64,000 nucleotides of DNA, taken from positions 96,210,015 through 96,274,014 of the forward strand of contig NC_057823.1 in the NCBI RefSeq assembly GCF_910594005.1, given 5' to 3'. The notes under the pieces are model-generated. The model ran no database searches, had not been told where the DNA came from, and saw nothing but the letters and a program-made list of their open reading frames with translations. This stretch comes from Cervus elaphus (Eukaryota; Chordata; Mammalia; Artiodactyla; Cervidae). This document shows, one piece after another, positions 1 to 11,178 of this stretch. The stretch's first letter is position 1. Every line of letters starts with the position of its first letter. A program made the position numbers and the translations under genes.

Positions 1-95
1 TGGAAGAGAACTCTCGCGTCACTTGGCGTACTTGGTCGAAGATGCTTCCTGAGACTCCCCAGAGCGCCTGCGCTGCCTGGGGGTGGGGTCTGGAG

Positions 96-114
96 TGACG
101 TGAGAGGGCGGGGT
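96..114. promoter_or_regulatory. CRE-like site followed by GC box
   Basis: TGACGTGA at 96-103 resembles a CREB/ATF element, and GGGCGGGGT at 106-114 is a consensus Sp/KLF GC box. Their close spacing inside the CpG-rich start of the window is typical of TATA-less promoters. Function is inferred from the motifs only. Confidence 0.35.
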
Positions 115-240
115 TGCAGTCGGCGTCTCTCTCGCGCTTTTCCAGAGAAAGGGCGCACGTGGACGGTTCCCAGTGGAGGTACGCAGTTCCTATCGAGGGC
201 CTAATTTAAAGGCGTTGGGAGAACTGCGGACACAAGTCTT

Positions 241-250
241 GGGACTTTCC
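241..250. promoter_or_regulatory. kappaB-like site
   Basis: GGGACTTTCC is an exact match to the classical NF-kappaB binding consensus. It sits just beyond the CpG-dense part and 6 bases before a donor-like GTAAAC. A 10-base match can occur by chance, but the CpG-rich context raises its prior. Confidence 0.35.
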
Positions 251-402
251 CCTAGGTAAACAAAAATGTAACCTGAGCCGGACCGTTAACAGCTTGCACC
301 CCGACAAAAAGGGTGCCTACTCTGTTTTTTATAAGGATGACAAAACTTGTACGATAATGTTTGCGTTTTTGTCTCATCTAAGGAACTATGGTTTAAGCCT
401 TT

Positions 403-1479
403 CAGTTCAGTTGCTCAGTCATGTGTGCATGGACTGCAGCACTCCAGGCTTCCCTGCCCATCACCAACTACCAGAACCTACTCAAACTCATGTCCATGGA
501 GTTGGTGATGCCATCCAACCATCTCATCATCTGTCATCCCGTTCTCCTCTCGCCTTCAATCTTTCCCAGCATTAGCATATTTTCCAGTGAGTCTGTTCTT
601 CGCATCAGGTGGCCAAAGTATTGGGAGTTTCAGCTCCACCATCAGTCTCTCCAGTGAATATTCAGGACTGATTTCCTTTAGGATTGACTGGTTGGATCTC
701 CTTGCAGTCCAAGGGACTTTCAAGAGTCCTCTCCAACACCACAGTTCAAAAGCATCAATTCTTGGGCACTCAGCTTTCTTTATAGTCCAACTCTCACATC
801 CATACGTGACCACTGGAAAAACTGTAGCTTTGACTAGGCGGACCTTTGTTGGCAAAGTAATGTCTCTGGTTTTTAATATGCTGTCTAGGTTGGTCATAGC
901 TTTTCTTGCAAGGAGCAAGCGTCTTTTAATTTCATAGGTGCAGTCACAATCTGCAGTGATTTTGGAGCACAGGAAAATGAAGTCTGTCACTGTTTCCATT
1001 GTTTCCCCATCTGTTTGCCATGAAGTGATGGGACCAGGTGCCATGATCTCGGTTTCTTGAATGTTGAGCTTTAAGCCAGCTTTTTCCCTCTCCTCTCTCA
1101 CTTTCATCAAGAGGCTCTTCCGTTCCTCTTCACTTTCTGCCATAACAGTGGTGTCATCTGTGTATCTGAGATTATTAATGTTTCTCCCAGCAATCTTGAT
1201 TCCAGTTTGTGCTTCTTCCAGCCTGACATTTCACATGATGTACTCTGCATATAAATTAAATAAGCAGGGTGACACTATACAGCCTTGATGTACTCCTTTC
1301 CTAATTTGGAACCAGTCTGTTCCATATCTGGTTCTAACTTGCTGCTTGACCTGCATATAGAGTTCTTAGGAGGCAGGTAAGGTGATTTGGTATTCCCATC
1401 GCTTGAAGAATTTTCCACAGTTTGTTGTGATCTACACAGTCAAAGGCTTTGGCAGAATCAATAAAGCAGAAGTAGATAT
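403..1479 (-). mobile_element. BovB (RTE) LINE, 5'-truncated
   Basis: Read on the - strand this is the 3' part of a BovB: the end of the reverse transcriptase region and the family's 3' end, with the BovB/Bov-tA tail GAACTGAA near 403. It is flanked by an 11-base target-site duplication with one mismatch, TTTAAGCCTTT at 392-402 and TTTAAACCTTT at 1480-1490, so both borders are well defined. The 5' truncation falls in the RT-coding part, at a point matching 'GAATCAATAAAGC' on the + strand. Long reading frames survive only in pieces. Confidence 0.93.
556..1143 (-). pseudogene. BovB reverse transcriptase C-terminal fragment
   Basis: This 195-codon open stretch encodes the region after the RT palm of the BovB polyprotein. 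Recognisable blocks are AESEEERKSLLMKVREE at the start, TDFIFLCSKITADCD around residue 53, GCESWTIKKAE around 114, and RSNQSILKEISPEYSLE around 150. The last ~25 residues drift out of the normal frame (the usual sequence near LMLKLKLQ is disturbed), consistent with small indels. It has no endonuclease and no YADD motif, so it is an inactive remnant. It lies wholly inside the BovB at 403-1479. Confidence 0.85.
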
Positions 1480-1794
1480 TTTAAACCTTTAAAAGGCAGT
1501 TATTTTGGTTCACCCCTCATGGGAGGTGAGGGCACTGCATGTGTTTGAGGAGGATTGTGGGATACTGCAGGGCTGACCACATTTCAAACCACTGCTGTTC
1601 AGCCTCTCCCTGGGTCAAGGCTCATAACTTTCAGTGTAAACTTTGGAACTCAGTATTCACAGGTGTTCTCTCCTGTATCCCCACCCCCGTCCCCTCCAGT
1701 TTTTATTGACCCAAGTGTTGATTTTCCTCTTCTCCAAGGTGATCTGGGTTTGTTGCTTTGTTGAAACACAGAACTCTTTTATAGAACATGCACT

Positions 1795-2075
1795 CGGAGA
1801 AGACCATTACAACCGACTCCAGTACTCTTGCCTGGAAAATCCCATGGGCCGAGGAGCCTGGTAGGCTGCAGTCCATGGGGTCGTGAAGAGTCGGACCCAA
1901 CTGAGCGACTTCACTTTCACTTTTCACTTTCATGCATTGGAGAAGGAAATGGCAACCCACTCCAGTGTTCTTGCCTGGAGAATCCCAGGGCTGGCGGAGC
2001 CTGGTGGGCTGCCGTCTATAGCATTGCACAGAGTTGGACACGATTGAAACAACTTAGCAGCAGCAGCAGCAGCAG
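1795..2075 (+). mobile_element. Bov-A2 SINE
   Basis: This is a dimer of two BovA monomers, each with the GGAGAAGG...CAACCCACTCCAGT block and ending near ACACGA(C/T)TGA. A CACTTTCACTTT linker at ~1910-1930 joins them, and the 3' tail is (AGC)n at about 2055-2075. A perfect 13-base target-site duplication, TAGAACATGCACT, flanks it at 1782-1794 and 2076-2088. It is mobilised in trans by BovB, with which it shares 3' sequence. It is well preserved and therefore fairly young. Confidence 0.95.
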
Positions 2076-2225
2076 TAGAACATGCACTGGAATTCTAAGG
2101 CACACAGTCAAATCAGCCCTATCTTTACAGCTAGAATAGTTAATATCCTGAAACCAGAAAATGAAGAAAGCAGAACAGTCTACCCCTTTGACACACCCTT
2201 TGCTTTCTTTCTCATTGCTGAGGGC

Positions 2226-2489
2226 AGGCTTTCTCTAGTTGCAGCCAGGGCTTCTCATCATGGTGACTTCTTGCTGGGGCCTTCCAGATCTAAGGTGCAA
2301 GGCCTTCAGTAGTCGCAGTGCTCGGGCCCAATAGTCACAGCTCTGGGGCTTGGGAGCACAGGCTCAGCAGTTGTGGCACGCAGGCTTTGTTGCTGCTTAA
2401 CATTTGAGGCCTTCCCAGATCGGGGACAGAAACTGGTGTCCCCTGCGTTGGAAGGTGGACTCAGCCACTGAACCATCAGAGAAGCCCTG
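2226..2489 (-). mobile_element. CHR-type tRNA-Glu SINE
   Basis: The - strand begins with the CCAGGGCTTCTCTGATGGTT head of artiodactyl tRNA-derived SINEs near 2489. It continues through a degenerate B-box region and the 'CACAACTGCTGAGCC' body typical of the long CHR forms. The usual A-rich tail is missing at the 2226 side, so the 3' end is truncated or decayed. Confidence 0.8.
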
Positions 2490-3564
2490 GATGCAGCAAA
2501 TCTTTGATTAACTAAGCTCAACTAATGGGAACCTTTATTCAAATGGATTTTTTCTTTCTGTAATTCACATAAGACATAAAAAGTTTTTAAAGAAACCAAA
2601 TTGCTAATTTATGGAGCAAGAATGGGATGGGAAACAGGAGTCTTTTGAGTGTCTACTCCTAATCCAACACTTCAGCAGACATTGTTAATTTGTTGTGGCA
2701 CAAACCTTAGTTTACTTAACTCTGTAACTTCGTTTACTAAGTTACTTAGTAACTGTGTACTTAGTTTATACAAACTCTGCTCCAGACAGTGACCATTCAT
2801 TGATTGAATTTGGCTAGAATTGCTGTGTTCATTCTGGAGTATTCCCTGGAGTTAATCAGGAAATACTTTCCAAATATCTTAAACTTTCAACATTAATATA
2901 TATTTTTATAAAGTTATCTTATGCAAACTCTTAAAAAGTAAAAGTGATTCAAGTACTGTTCAGTATTCTGCTGTATTCTACCATACCTTGCTTAGTAATG
3001 AGTAAAATAAAAAAATGCACACGTCGTCTTCATTCAACTCATTTACCCTTCATCAAACATACGTGTCAGAATTTTTCTCAATCTTGGGGAAGCTCCATCC
3101 CAATCGTTAAGCCTTATGGTGGAAGGATATGAGTACAGTTAGAGAATAGTATAATAGAGGCATGCAAAGGATTTATCACATCGCTATTTCTTTCTCCCAG
3201 ACTCTATCTCCTACCCTTTTCCCCACCACACACAGAGCTTGTCCTCACAAGCTGAAGAGGATCTTGACTGTCCAGAAATTAAAGTTCAGACTTCTTAGAT
3301 TGAAGTTTGAACTTCTTAGGCTGCCATTTAAGATCTTCAGTAATCCGTGTCATTAATTCCAAGTAGCATGTTCTCTTACCTAATTGAGCTACTTTGGTTT
3401 TTACATTGCACAGCTCCCTTGGTTTTCTGTCTCACTGCCCCCCTCTGTTTCTAATTCTCTCCTTTCCTTTCCTTTTTGTTTTTTCCTTTACAATCATTGT
3501 GTATGGAGACACTACCTGCCGTTCTTAAAATGTGGTGCATTCCGTAAAGCTTTTGCTCAATATC
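2490..3564. other. no recognisable gene or repeat
   Basis: AT-rich DNA without a credible ORF. Only short, low-complexity stretches and a small 21-bp duplication (annotated separately) stand out. Very old, unrecognisable repeats cannot be excluded. Confidence 0.5.
3282..3323 (+). repeat. two imperfect tandem 21-bp units
   Basis: AAGTTCAGACTTCTTAGATTG (3282-3302) is followed at once by a close copy beginning AAGTTTGAACTTCTTAGG (3303-3323). A local duplication is the simplest explanation. Confidence 0.7.
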
Positions 3565-3965
3565 CTTATGTTGGTTTCCTAGTGCGCCGTAACAAATTAC
3601 CACAAACTTGGTGAGTTATAACAATCGAAATTTGTTCTTTTATGGTTCTGGACCATGCTCCATCTGTAGTCTCTAAGGGAGAATCTGTTTCTTGTCTCTT
3701 CCAGTTTCTGCCAGGGTTTGGTGACTATTTCTTTCCTTGTGGTTTCATCACAAGGACTTGTGTTGATATCACTCCAGTCTCTATTGCCTCTGTATCACAT
3801 TGACTTCCCCACTTCTGTGTGTCTCTCTCTGTCTGTATCTTATAAAAATACATGCTATTGCATTTAGGGCCCTCTCAGATTCTTAACCACATCTGCAAAG
3901 TCTTGCTTTTTTTTTTTTTCTTTTTTTGCCATAGATGGTAAATTCATAGGTTCCTTTATATTGTG
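3565..3965 (-). mobile_element. MaLR/MLT1-like LTR, antisense
   Basis: The + strand starts TTGGTTTCCTAGTGCGCCG and continues TAACAAATTACCACAAACTT, the reverse of the LTR end typical of mammalian MaLR elements. It runs through 'ACATCTGCAAAGTC' near 3890 to 'GGTAAATTCATAGGTTCC' near 3940, which matches the start-side segment of the same LTR. It is diverged and shortened. The subfamily is uncertain. Confidence 0.65.
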
Positions 3966-6729
3966 AAAGGATTGGACTTGGTGTTTCTAAACCTTTGGTT
4001 AATGTAAGTCCCCGTAATTGGCCCCATAATCTCCATTCTGCTCTGGTTGAGAATCGGTCTCTTCTGTGTATGCCTGGGAACCAAGAATATTTGATTAAGA
4101 TTTATTTTATGAAAATAATATTTATTTTCATGACTTTTATAGCACCATTCCCCTTTGCAATTACTGGAGAGGTGGTCAGTCAGACCAGGTTCAGTCAGAG
4201 GAGAGAAATCGTATTCATTATTTAAAAAGAAAATTTAATATTAAGAATAATGAACTTGGCATAAAGCTAAATGGAAAACTGTATGGGAAAAAAAGAATAG
4301 TAAGACACCACAACTATCAGGAGGATAAGATAAGCATTGGTTTAGCAGGTGTTGCAGAAACTGCAAACTAGATTCACATGTTGCTATGAAAGGGTGTTGC
4401 TGCTGGACTGAAGAAGTATTGGGACAATGCTAGCAAGAATGATGTACATAAAAAGCCTGAAAGAAGGAAGTGAGATGCACAAAGTTGATTTTTTATCCTT
4501 CTAGGATTACTTTTCAGCAGAATCCAACATGGAGACAGCTGGCAAAACAGAAATGTGGTTTACAGGGTCTCAGCTCTACCATCAGAATGTGTGATGTAGA
4601 AGTCTGGGTTTGGAGCTACAAGACAATAGCTTAATAAATGACACAATCTCTGAGATGTTTTTGAGATTTGATGTGTCATTTGTCTGCCTCTTAGACCTGC
4701 ACAGGGTGATACCTGAGTAAGAATCTTATGTTTTTTTTTTTAATGTACTTTGATTCAGAGAGTAAATAACTTGTTTCATATTCTTGATCTTTAACTTTAT
4801 TGCCTTACTTGAATTAATGAGTGTCCTTGCTTTAGTCCTGTTCTTTTGTTCTTGTTGTACTTTTTTTGTCTATAAGAGTTAAAAATAATCTCATTGTTCT
4901 AATAGAGATTTTTATAAAGTAAGGGCTTTTGGTTTACCTAAAATAGTGTAATTATCTTGATTCCAAATTAGAACACTTAATGTATTATTCCAAGTTACTC
5001 TTTCAAATGGTGGAATTTTAAATGTTTCCACACATTAAATTTTACATAGTTTTATTACTTTTTCTTTGAATAATGAATCTGAGTTTTAAAATATTCTTCA
5101 GACTATGGGGTATTTAACTGGCCCTCTGTTAGAACAGCTTTATTTTTAGTCTAAGCTACTGCTGAACTTCCAAACTTGGTTAAACATTCTTATCATTCCT
5201 TTTTTAATACGGCTTAATATGCTAGTCTTTAACATGAAAACATTATTTGCTTACAAGGAGTTCTCATGAAAGTAGACTTTATATAAATTTTGATATTAAA
5301 CTTTCAGTAGGAAATGGTCAAGTAGAGAATATTAACAATGAGGTGTTCAAAAGAGCAATGGTGGTTTAATTACCTGAAAAGTACTTAAAAATGTCTGTTG
5401 ACATAAAGTAACATGAAAATGTAATTATTTAGTCACTTGTGTTTATCAATTGAAACTTTATTATAAAGAATAATCTATGAAAAAGCTTCTTTTTTACATT
5501 TTGTCTTTAAGTTGTTATATATCTAAAGTTCTTATTTTCTGTTTAAAATTTGATGGTCCAAAAATGTACATTCTCTAAGATCCCAGTTGTGAAAATGGGT
5601 TCAAGTTAAGCTAATGAAAGGCAGTAACTGTGCCAGACCTCCAAATACTGCAAATTCTTTTCCATAGGTAGATTTATAAATACCTCAATATGCTTTCTCA
5701 AAGTCTAGCCTTAACAGGGCAGTTTATACACTGGATTCTTTCATCCTAGCTTTGGGAAAACCACTCTTCTTTAGACACATTCAAATGCTTCTACTTTTAT
5801 TATTAAAGGTGTCCCTTTTCAAGCAGGTTTCCCAAGGATAAGATTGTTTAGTTATCTTGGAATTCACAACTATCTATAGGCAGAGGACATCTGGAAACTT
5901 TGGAATTAGCTTTTTAAAAAATGACTAGGGTTACCATAGTCACTAATACTCTGATAGTCCAAACTCATTTATTAACATATGAGGGATTTCCTGTCAAGGA
6001 AGTCAGAAGTTGGCTTTAATTGATCTGTGGTTGCCGCCTGAATATTAGTTCATGTTGAACTGATTTGTTTTTCTGAACACATCTTAACATATGTTAAGCC
6101 TGTATGGAATAAAGCTGACACAGTATAGTTTAGCCAAAAATAACCTGTTAGCTGGTAGTTTTTAGAACTTTCACTATTTCTATAAATATTAGAGGTGGTG
6201 CCTTGTAGTACTTAATACATGGTCTCTTTATAGTCACTGGAGGAATTGATTATTTAGTTTGTGAATGAACAGTACCCTTTTCTTGAGTTTTTCCTCATGG
6301 CTCCCACTCTAGGCATTTTCCTACCTGTTTAAGTAAGGGTAGGTAGATTAAAAAAATGAGGTGAAGTGAAAACTATGCTATTTTTATTGTTTTAATTTTG
6401 TTGGCTCTGGTAAAATGGTTCATAGTTTGAAAACATTGCACTAAACGTCGTGGCTCATCTGAGGATCTTTTTTGTTGTTTCCAGTAGTAGATTTCAACTT
6501 TATTTTCTTAAATATCAAGGTAGATTATAGTTTATGCAGGTTTAAGATATTTTAGAACTAAATTTTTAAAGAAAACTTTTAAGTTCTAAAAGTATATTAT
6601 GAATGTAACATTTCATGTTAAAATTTTTCAGTAATTTCATTTTAGTATTATTTGAATTTTGAACTTATTTATAAGTGATTATTAACAGGATCTGCTAATT
6701 ATCCCAAATGTCTTTCCTGTCTAGCAATA
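3966..6729. other. AT-rich unassigned DNA
   Basis: No gene, clear repeat or RNA gene was recognised. The longest open frame here is short (76 codons, 3995-4225) and has no recognisable motif. Poly-T and A/T-rich stretches are common. This is probably old intergenic or intronic sequence. Confidence 0.5.
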
Positions 6730-7200
6730 GAATCTACTGACTTCCAGCTGGGGACATGGCCCCTGAGCCAGAGATTACATGTCCCAGCCTTGTTAGAGCT
6801 AGATGTGATTACATGTCTTAAGTTTTTCCTATGCCATGTGAGTACAAATAAACATGCTTTCTGAGTCTTGTCTTTTAAAATATTGGATACGCAGATCCCC
6901 CTATTTCATTCAGTTCTTCTGAAGGCTGTACTTTGACCATCACAATAGTGAGCCAACTTCAACTATGCAGGTGTGCGCAGTACTCTGAGGGGATGTCTGA
7001 AAAAAAGAGGTGGAAGGGTCCTGGTCCTAGGTGACATCATGGAGCAAGCTCTCCTGCCATGAAGTCGAAGTTTATTCTTCCATAGGTAGAAGTTTATTAC
7101 TCTTTTACCAGGAGAGAGCAGTAAACCTCGACCTTATTTGAGTTGCTGCATTTTGGGATCTTTTGTTATAGAAGACTAATTTATACCCTAGCTAATACAG
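6730..7200 (+). mobile_element. MaLR-like LTR, sense
   Basis: The segment carries GGGGACATGGCCCCTGAGCC and 'ATTACATGTCCCAGCC' near 6755-6790. It ends with 'GCTGCATTTTGGGATCTTTT', 'GTTATAGAAGACTAATTTAT' and 'CCCTAGCTAATACAG' at 7200. The ending in GTTATAGnAG...CTAATACAG is diagnostic of MaLR-class LTRs. The copy is old, and the subfamily was not resolved. Confidence 0.6.
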
Positions 7201-9499
7201 ATAGGATTTTAAGTGAAAACTTTTCCTTAAGACTTTAGGTTTCAAAGGAGGCTCTAGGGATCAAGGCTTATAAATGCTACGTATAAAAAGGCTGAGGAAT
7301 ATTGAAGATTGAAAGATGAAGGCCTGTACTGAGTATTTCTTGGGAGAGAAATGTCAATGTTTAATGATATTTCCTCTCTCACCTTTTCCACAGAGAGGAG
7401 AGTGGTACTGGCCTGTACCTCAAGTCAAGTGATGGGCCTTGAAGAGACCCATTTAGAGAAATTCACATTTGGCACTGAAAATTTAGAGTATATAGGGCCT
7501 GGTGACTGTCTCACTTCTAAGAATCTTAAGTCAAAAGATTGGTGGGAGAGGTCTTCATGATAAACAAAAGCAGAGTGTTGTATTGAGGCCACCCTGTGCT
7601 TCCAGCGTTTAGTTGGGCAGCGCTCAAGGGGGTTACAGAATGTTGCCCATTTACACCTGAATCATGCCAGGTGGGTCTCTCTGTAGTCACCACTTGCTGA
7701 ACTTGAACTTGGGGATAATGTCACATTCTGTAACGCCATGTTCCTGGGCTAGGCATTAGGTTTTACTGAAGACAGTGAAACTTATGAATCAGAGTCTAGT
7801 CAGGAAGCAGGAACAGTACCAATTATTTTTAAAAGAGAATTTTATGTAAATAATTATTAACCAAGTATTAGAGAAGAGGTAACCTCTATCAAGTCAAGGG
7901 GTACAAAAGGGAAGAGGTTGGTTTCTTAAAGTCTTAGAGAAGGGAACTTGAGCTGGGAGTCAGACCTCTGAGGTGGGGTCACTGTGGAACTTTAGGAATG
8001 TGGAGGCTGGACCAACAACTCTGGTGAGGGGCACTGGCCATCTGGTACTGACGTATCTGAGGGATACAAGGAAGGTGGTTTTGGAGTGAAACTGCCACCC
8101 GCTACCACTTGAAGATCAACTGTTTCTGCTGAGAGTCAAGTGTCATCACTGGGAGTTGCTGACAGAAATAGGGCACACACAGGAAGAGGCCAATTCACGT
8201 CCTCTCTTCCTTTCCTCTAGTTTTCTTCAGGTGATCCTATGGACAGAGTGCAGTAGGGGCCCAAGTGTTGCTTTTGGATAGGATCTTGGTTTGGGTGATT
8301 CCAAGCCAACATACCTACCATGAATTCTGTATTTTGTTTTTAGGATTCACACATTTCAGTCATTCATTGGAGGAGAGCGCAGTTACTTCCCAAATGCAGC
8401 CCTGTCTTTTCTGCTGTCATAATCTGCTTTAGTTTTCTCAGGAACAAGTCACTCAATAGATTACTTTGTCCCCCGACTTCAGGGAATACCTGAGAAGTTT
8501 CCAGGTATTTTTTTTCTTTCAAATCTCTCTATCTAGGCTTGGGGTAGAGTGAGGATACCACTCACATCTTCTCCAGAATGGGTCAGAATGACAACTTTCT
8601 TAGTGGAAATCCTCTTTGCAAATACTTCCATAATCTTCATCAGCAAAATTCTTTATAAGGGTGAGTTGTCTATCCATTTTTCAGCTACCTATTTTGAAGT
8701 CTTGTGGTAATAGTGAAGAAGAAGTTGTTGAACATACATATGAAGAGTTTGAATAAGATTGTTTCATCAAACTCTAGGTGGAACAAAGCAGTATCTTTAG
8801 ATTACTATGTAATCTTATGTGCAATTTAATATGTAACTAAATTAACTACTTTGATATTGTTAATAGGATATGGGGGTTCCACTTACATAAAAGTTTATAT
8901 ATTTATTTTGGAAAAAATAATTTTAATTGGATATGCCATTGAAAAAATAAGAGACAGTTATCTTGACATACATGATGGCACATAAATGTGTCATAAATCA
9001 CAATTTAATTAGGCAAGGAACCATACATCAGTATTTTATTCTCTGCTTGTTATTTAAATATACCAACTAATACAACATTGGTGTCTCTACCACCATTTTC
9101 ATACCTTTGATGTGTAACACAAATGTATAGTTAACATTTCAAAAGTTCTTACCCATTGAATTGTTTCCTACTGGTGAATTTCTAGTAGTTATTATGTAGA
9201 GCATAACTATATCTAGTAGTTATGCTAGCCAGCATTTAAAATTTAATTTTGATGAGGTATTTTTTATTTTTGGATATTATATTGTTGATATTAGTTTGTT
9301 AGCCTTTACAGTGACCTTTGCATAATGACATTTATAATTTAATTTGCACTGAGACATTAGCATACTCATTTGAATCTGTCATCATTTTTGACTTTGATTT
9401 AATCTTTAAGAATTTTAACAATAATTTAAAAATATGTTTCAGTGTTTAATATTACAGTTATCACTGGTTTAAATAACTGTGTGTGTGTATCTATATTTC
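7201..9499. other. unassigned DNA, part probably an old repeat
   Basis: No gene was recognised. A 69-codon frame at 7351-7560 has no recognisable motif. The part at about 7790-8300 has the look of a decayed mammalian repeat (an A/T-rich start followed by a GC-richer body with 'GGGGCACTGGCCATCTGG'), but I cannot name the family. From 8700 on the sequence is AT-rich. Confidence 0.4.
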
Positions 9500-9800
9500 T
9501 AGAACTTTTGGTTGAGTCTTTTTAAGGATAGTTTCCATTTCTCCACAGAACTTCCTCATCTGTTCATTTACAGTATATGTCTCTCTATTTTTTTTTTTAA
9601 GTATTTGAGTATATTTATAAAGTATTTTCTGCTACCCTCAACATCTGGATATTTTCTGTTGATTCTTTTCTCTCTTGATATGGGCCAGGTTTTCTTGCCT
9701 TTTTCAAATATAGTGTCTTTTTATTTGGTAGTGGACATTGTCAATGGTAGGGTGTAAGGATTCTGTATTATGTTTCTGTATTACATTATTATCCTTTGGG
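9500..9800 (-). mobile_element. old L1 (L1M-type) 3' UTR fragment, antisense
   Basis: T-rich + strand text such as 'GGGCCAGGTTTTCTTGCC' and 'AGTGGACATTGTCAATGG' resembles the reversed 3' UTR of ancient mammalian L1s. The copy is diverged, and both borders are approximate. A second fragment of the same kind lies at 27.3-28.0 kb. Confidence 0.55.
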
Positions 9801-9851
9801 TGTCAAATTTCTTTTTCTGACACATTACATTTTCTAGTTAAATTGCTGTAA

Positions 9852-10688
9852 GATTACAAATAATAAATGCTGTCTGACGTACTGTGGAGGGTGTGGAGAA
9901 AAGGAGTCCTCCTACACTGTTGGTGGGAATGTGAACTGGTATAGCTGCTATGGAGAACAGTATAGAGCACCTTAAAAACCAAACACAGAGCTGCCATGTG
10001 ATCCTCCAAGGCCATTCCCGGACATACATTTGAAGAAAACCATAATCTGAAAAGACATGTACACCCCAATGTTCGTTTAAGCACTGTTTACAATATTTAA
10101 GACATAGAAGCAAACTAAATGTCTACTGACAGTTGAATGGATAAAGAAGATGTGTGATACATATATACAATGGAATATGACTGAGTCATAAAAAAGAACA
10201 AAATAATGCCATTTGCAGTAACATGGATGGCCTAGAGATAGTCCTGCTGAATGAAGTAAGTCAGTGAGAGAAAGACATCATATGACATCACTTATATGTG
10301 GGATCTAAAAAAATGGCTACAAATTAACTTATACAAAACAGAAATAGACATAGAAAATATGATTACAGATGTAGAAAACATGATTACAGATGTAGAAAAT
10401 ATGATTACAGATGTAGAAAATATGATTACCGAGGGTAAGGGGGGAGGGGAAGATTAGGAGTTTGGGGTTAATGTATACATACAACTGTATGTAAAATAGG
10501 TAAACAATAAGCATCTACTGTGTAGCACAGGGAACTCTCCTCAGTGCTCTGTAATGGCCTATATGGGAAAAGAATCTAAAACAGAGTGGATATATGAGTA
10601 TGCCTAACAGATTCACTTTGCTGTATGCCTGAAACCAACATGACATTGTAAATCAACTGTATCCCAATAGAAATAATAATAATAAAAG
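9852..10688 (+). mobile_element. L1 3' end (ORF2 C-terminal relic plus 3' UTR)
   Basis: It starts in the end of ORF2 ('GGAGGGTGTGGAGAAAAGG', then 'GGGAATGTGAACTGGTA'). It continues through 'TACAATGGAATATGACTGAG' and the 3' UTR 'GCACAGGGAACTCT' to an A-rich tail near 10670-10688. The ORF2 frame is destroyed. The 3' UTR contains a four-copy 21-bp tandem array. A second L1 3' end follows directly, in the same orientation. Confidence 0.85.
10350..10433 (+). repeat. four tandem 21-bp units within an L1 3' UTR
   Basis: Units start at 10350, 10371, 10392 and 10413 and follow the pattern (G/A)TAGAAAA(T/C)ATGATTACAGA. The last unit ends ACCGAG. Only one such unit is expected in the L1 3' UTR (compare the neighbouring copy near 10905). 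Because 21 is a multiple of three, the opposite strand shows a spurious repeated NHxFYIC peptide. Confidence 0.9.
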
Positions 10689-11178
10689 ATGTGGTATAGT
10701 TTTACAATGGAATGTTACTTGGCCATAAAAGAGAACAAAATAATGCCATTCATAGCAATATGGATAGACTTAGAGACTGTCATACTGAGTGAAGTAAGTC
10801 AGACAGAGACATACAGGTATCATACGATATCACTTATATGTGGAATCTAAAAAGGAAGGCTACAGATGAACTTATCTACAAAACAGAAATAGGCCCACAC
10901 ACATAGAAAACAAGCTTGAGGTTACCAAAGGCAAAGGAAGGGGAGGGAAAACTTAGGAGTTTGGAATCAACATATAGACATACAGCTACATATAAAATAG
11001 ATAAACAACAAGGATCTACTGTCTAACACAGGGAACCCTACTCAATATTTTGTAATAACCTATAAGGCAAAAGAATCTGAAAAAAATAGATACATATGTA
11101 TGCCTAATTGAATCACTTTACTGTATCCCTGAAACTAACACAGCACTGTAAATTAACTATACTTCAATTAAAAAAAGA
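10689..11178 (+). mobile_element. second L1 3' end, in tandem
   Basis: It begins GATGTGGTATAGTTTTACAA, inside the same ORF2 end region as the upstream copy, directly after that copy's A-rich tail. It ends at a poly-A tail near 11165-11178. It lacks the 21-bp expansion. Either a 5'-truncated L1 inserted into the first tail, or a 3'-end segment was duplicated; divergence between the copies favours separate insertions. Confidence 0.82.

Larger units (their letters stand above)
1..262. promoter_or_regulatory. CpG-rich candidate promoter / first-exon edge
   Basis: The first ~210 bases contain roughly 19 CpG dinucleotides, against a CpG-poor, AT-rich background over the next kilobases. A GC box, a CRE-like TGACGTGA and a GGGACTTTCC site lie inside. 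Two donor-like junctions are visible: GGAG|GTACGC with GT at 179-180, and CCTAG|GTAAAC with GT at 256-257. No long ORF covers the region, so it could be a 5' UTR exon plus intron start (+ strand) or the upstream flank of a gene on the - strand that lies left of the window. No TATA box is obvious. Which gene it serves cannot be told from here. Confidence 0.4.

Noticed and set aside
1828..2139. Ser-rich ORF (SSSSSS run) across the Bov-A2
   Set aside because: Produced by the (AGC)n tail of the SINE; the same happens at 24001-24333 on the - strand.
10329..10514. - strand ORF with a repeated NHxFYIC heptad
   Set aside because: An artefact of the 21-bp tandem array in the L1 3' UTR, which has a period divisible by three.
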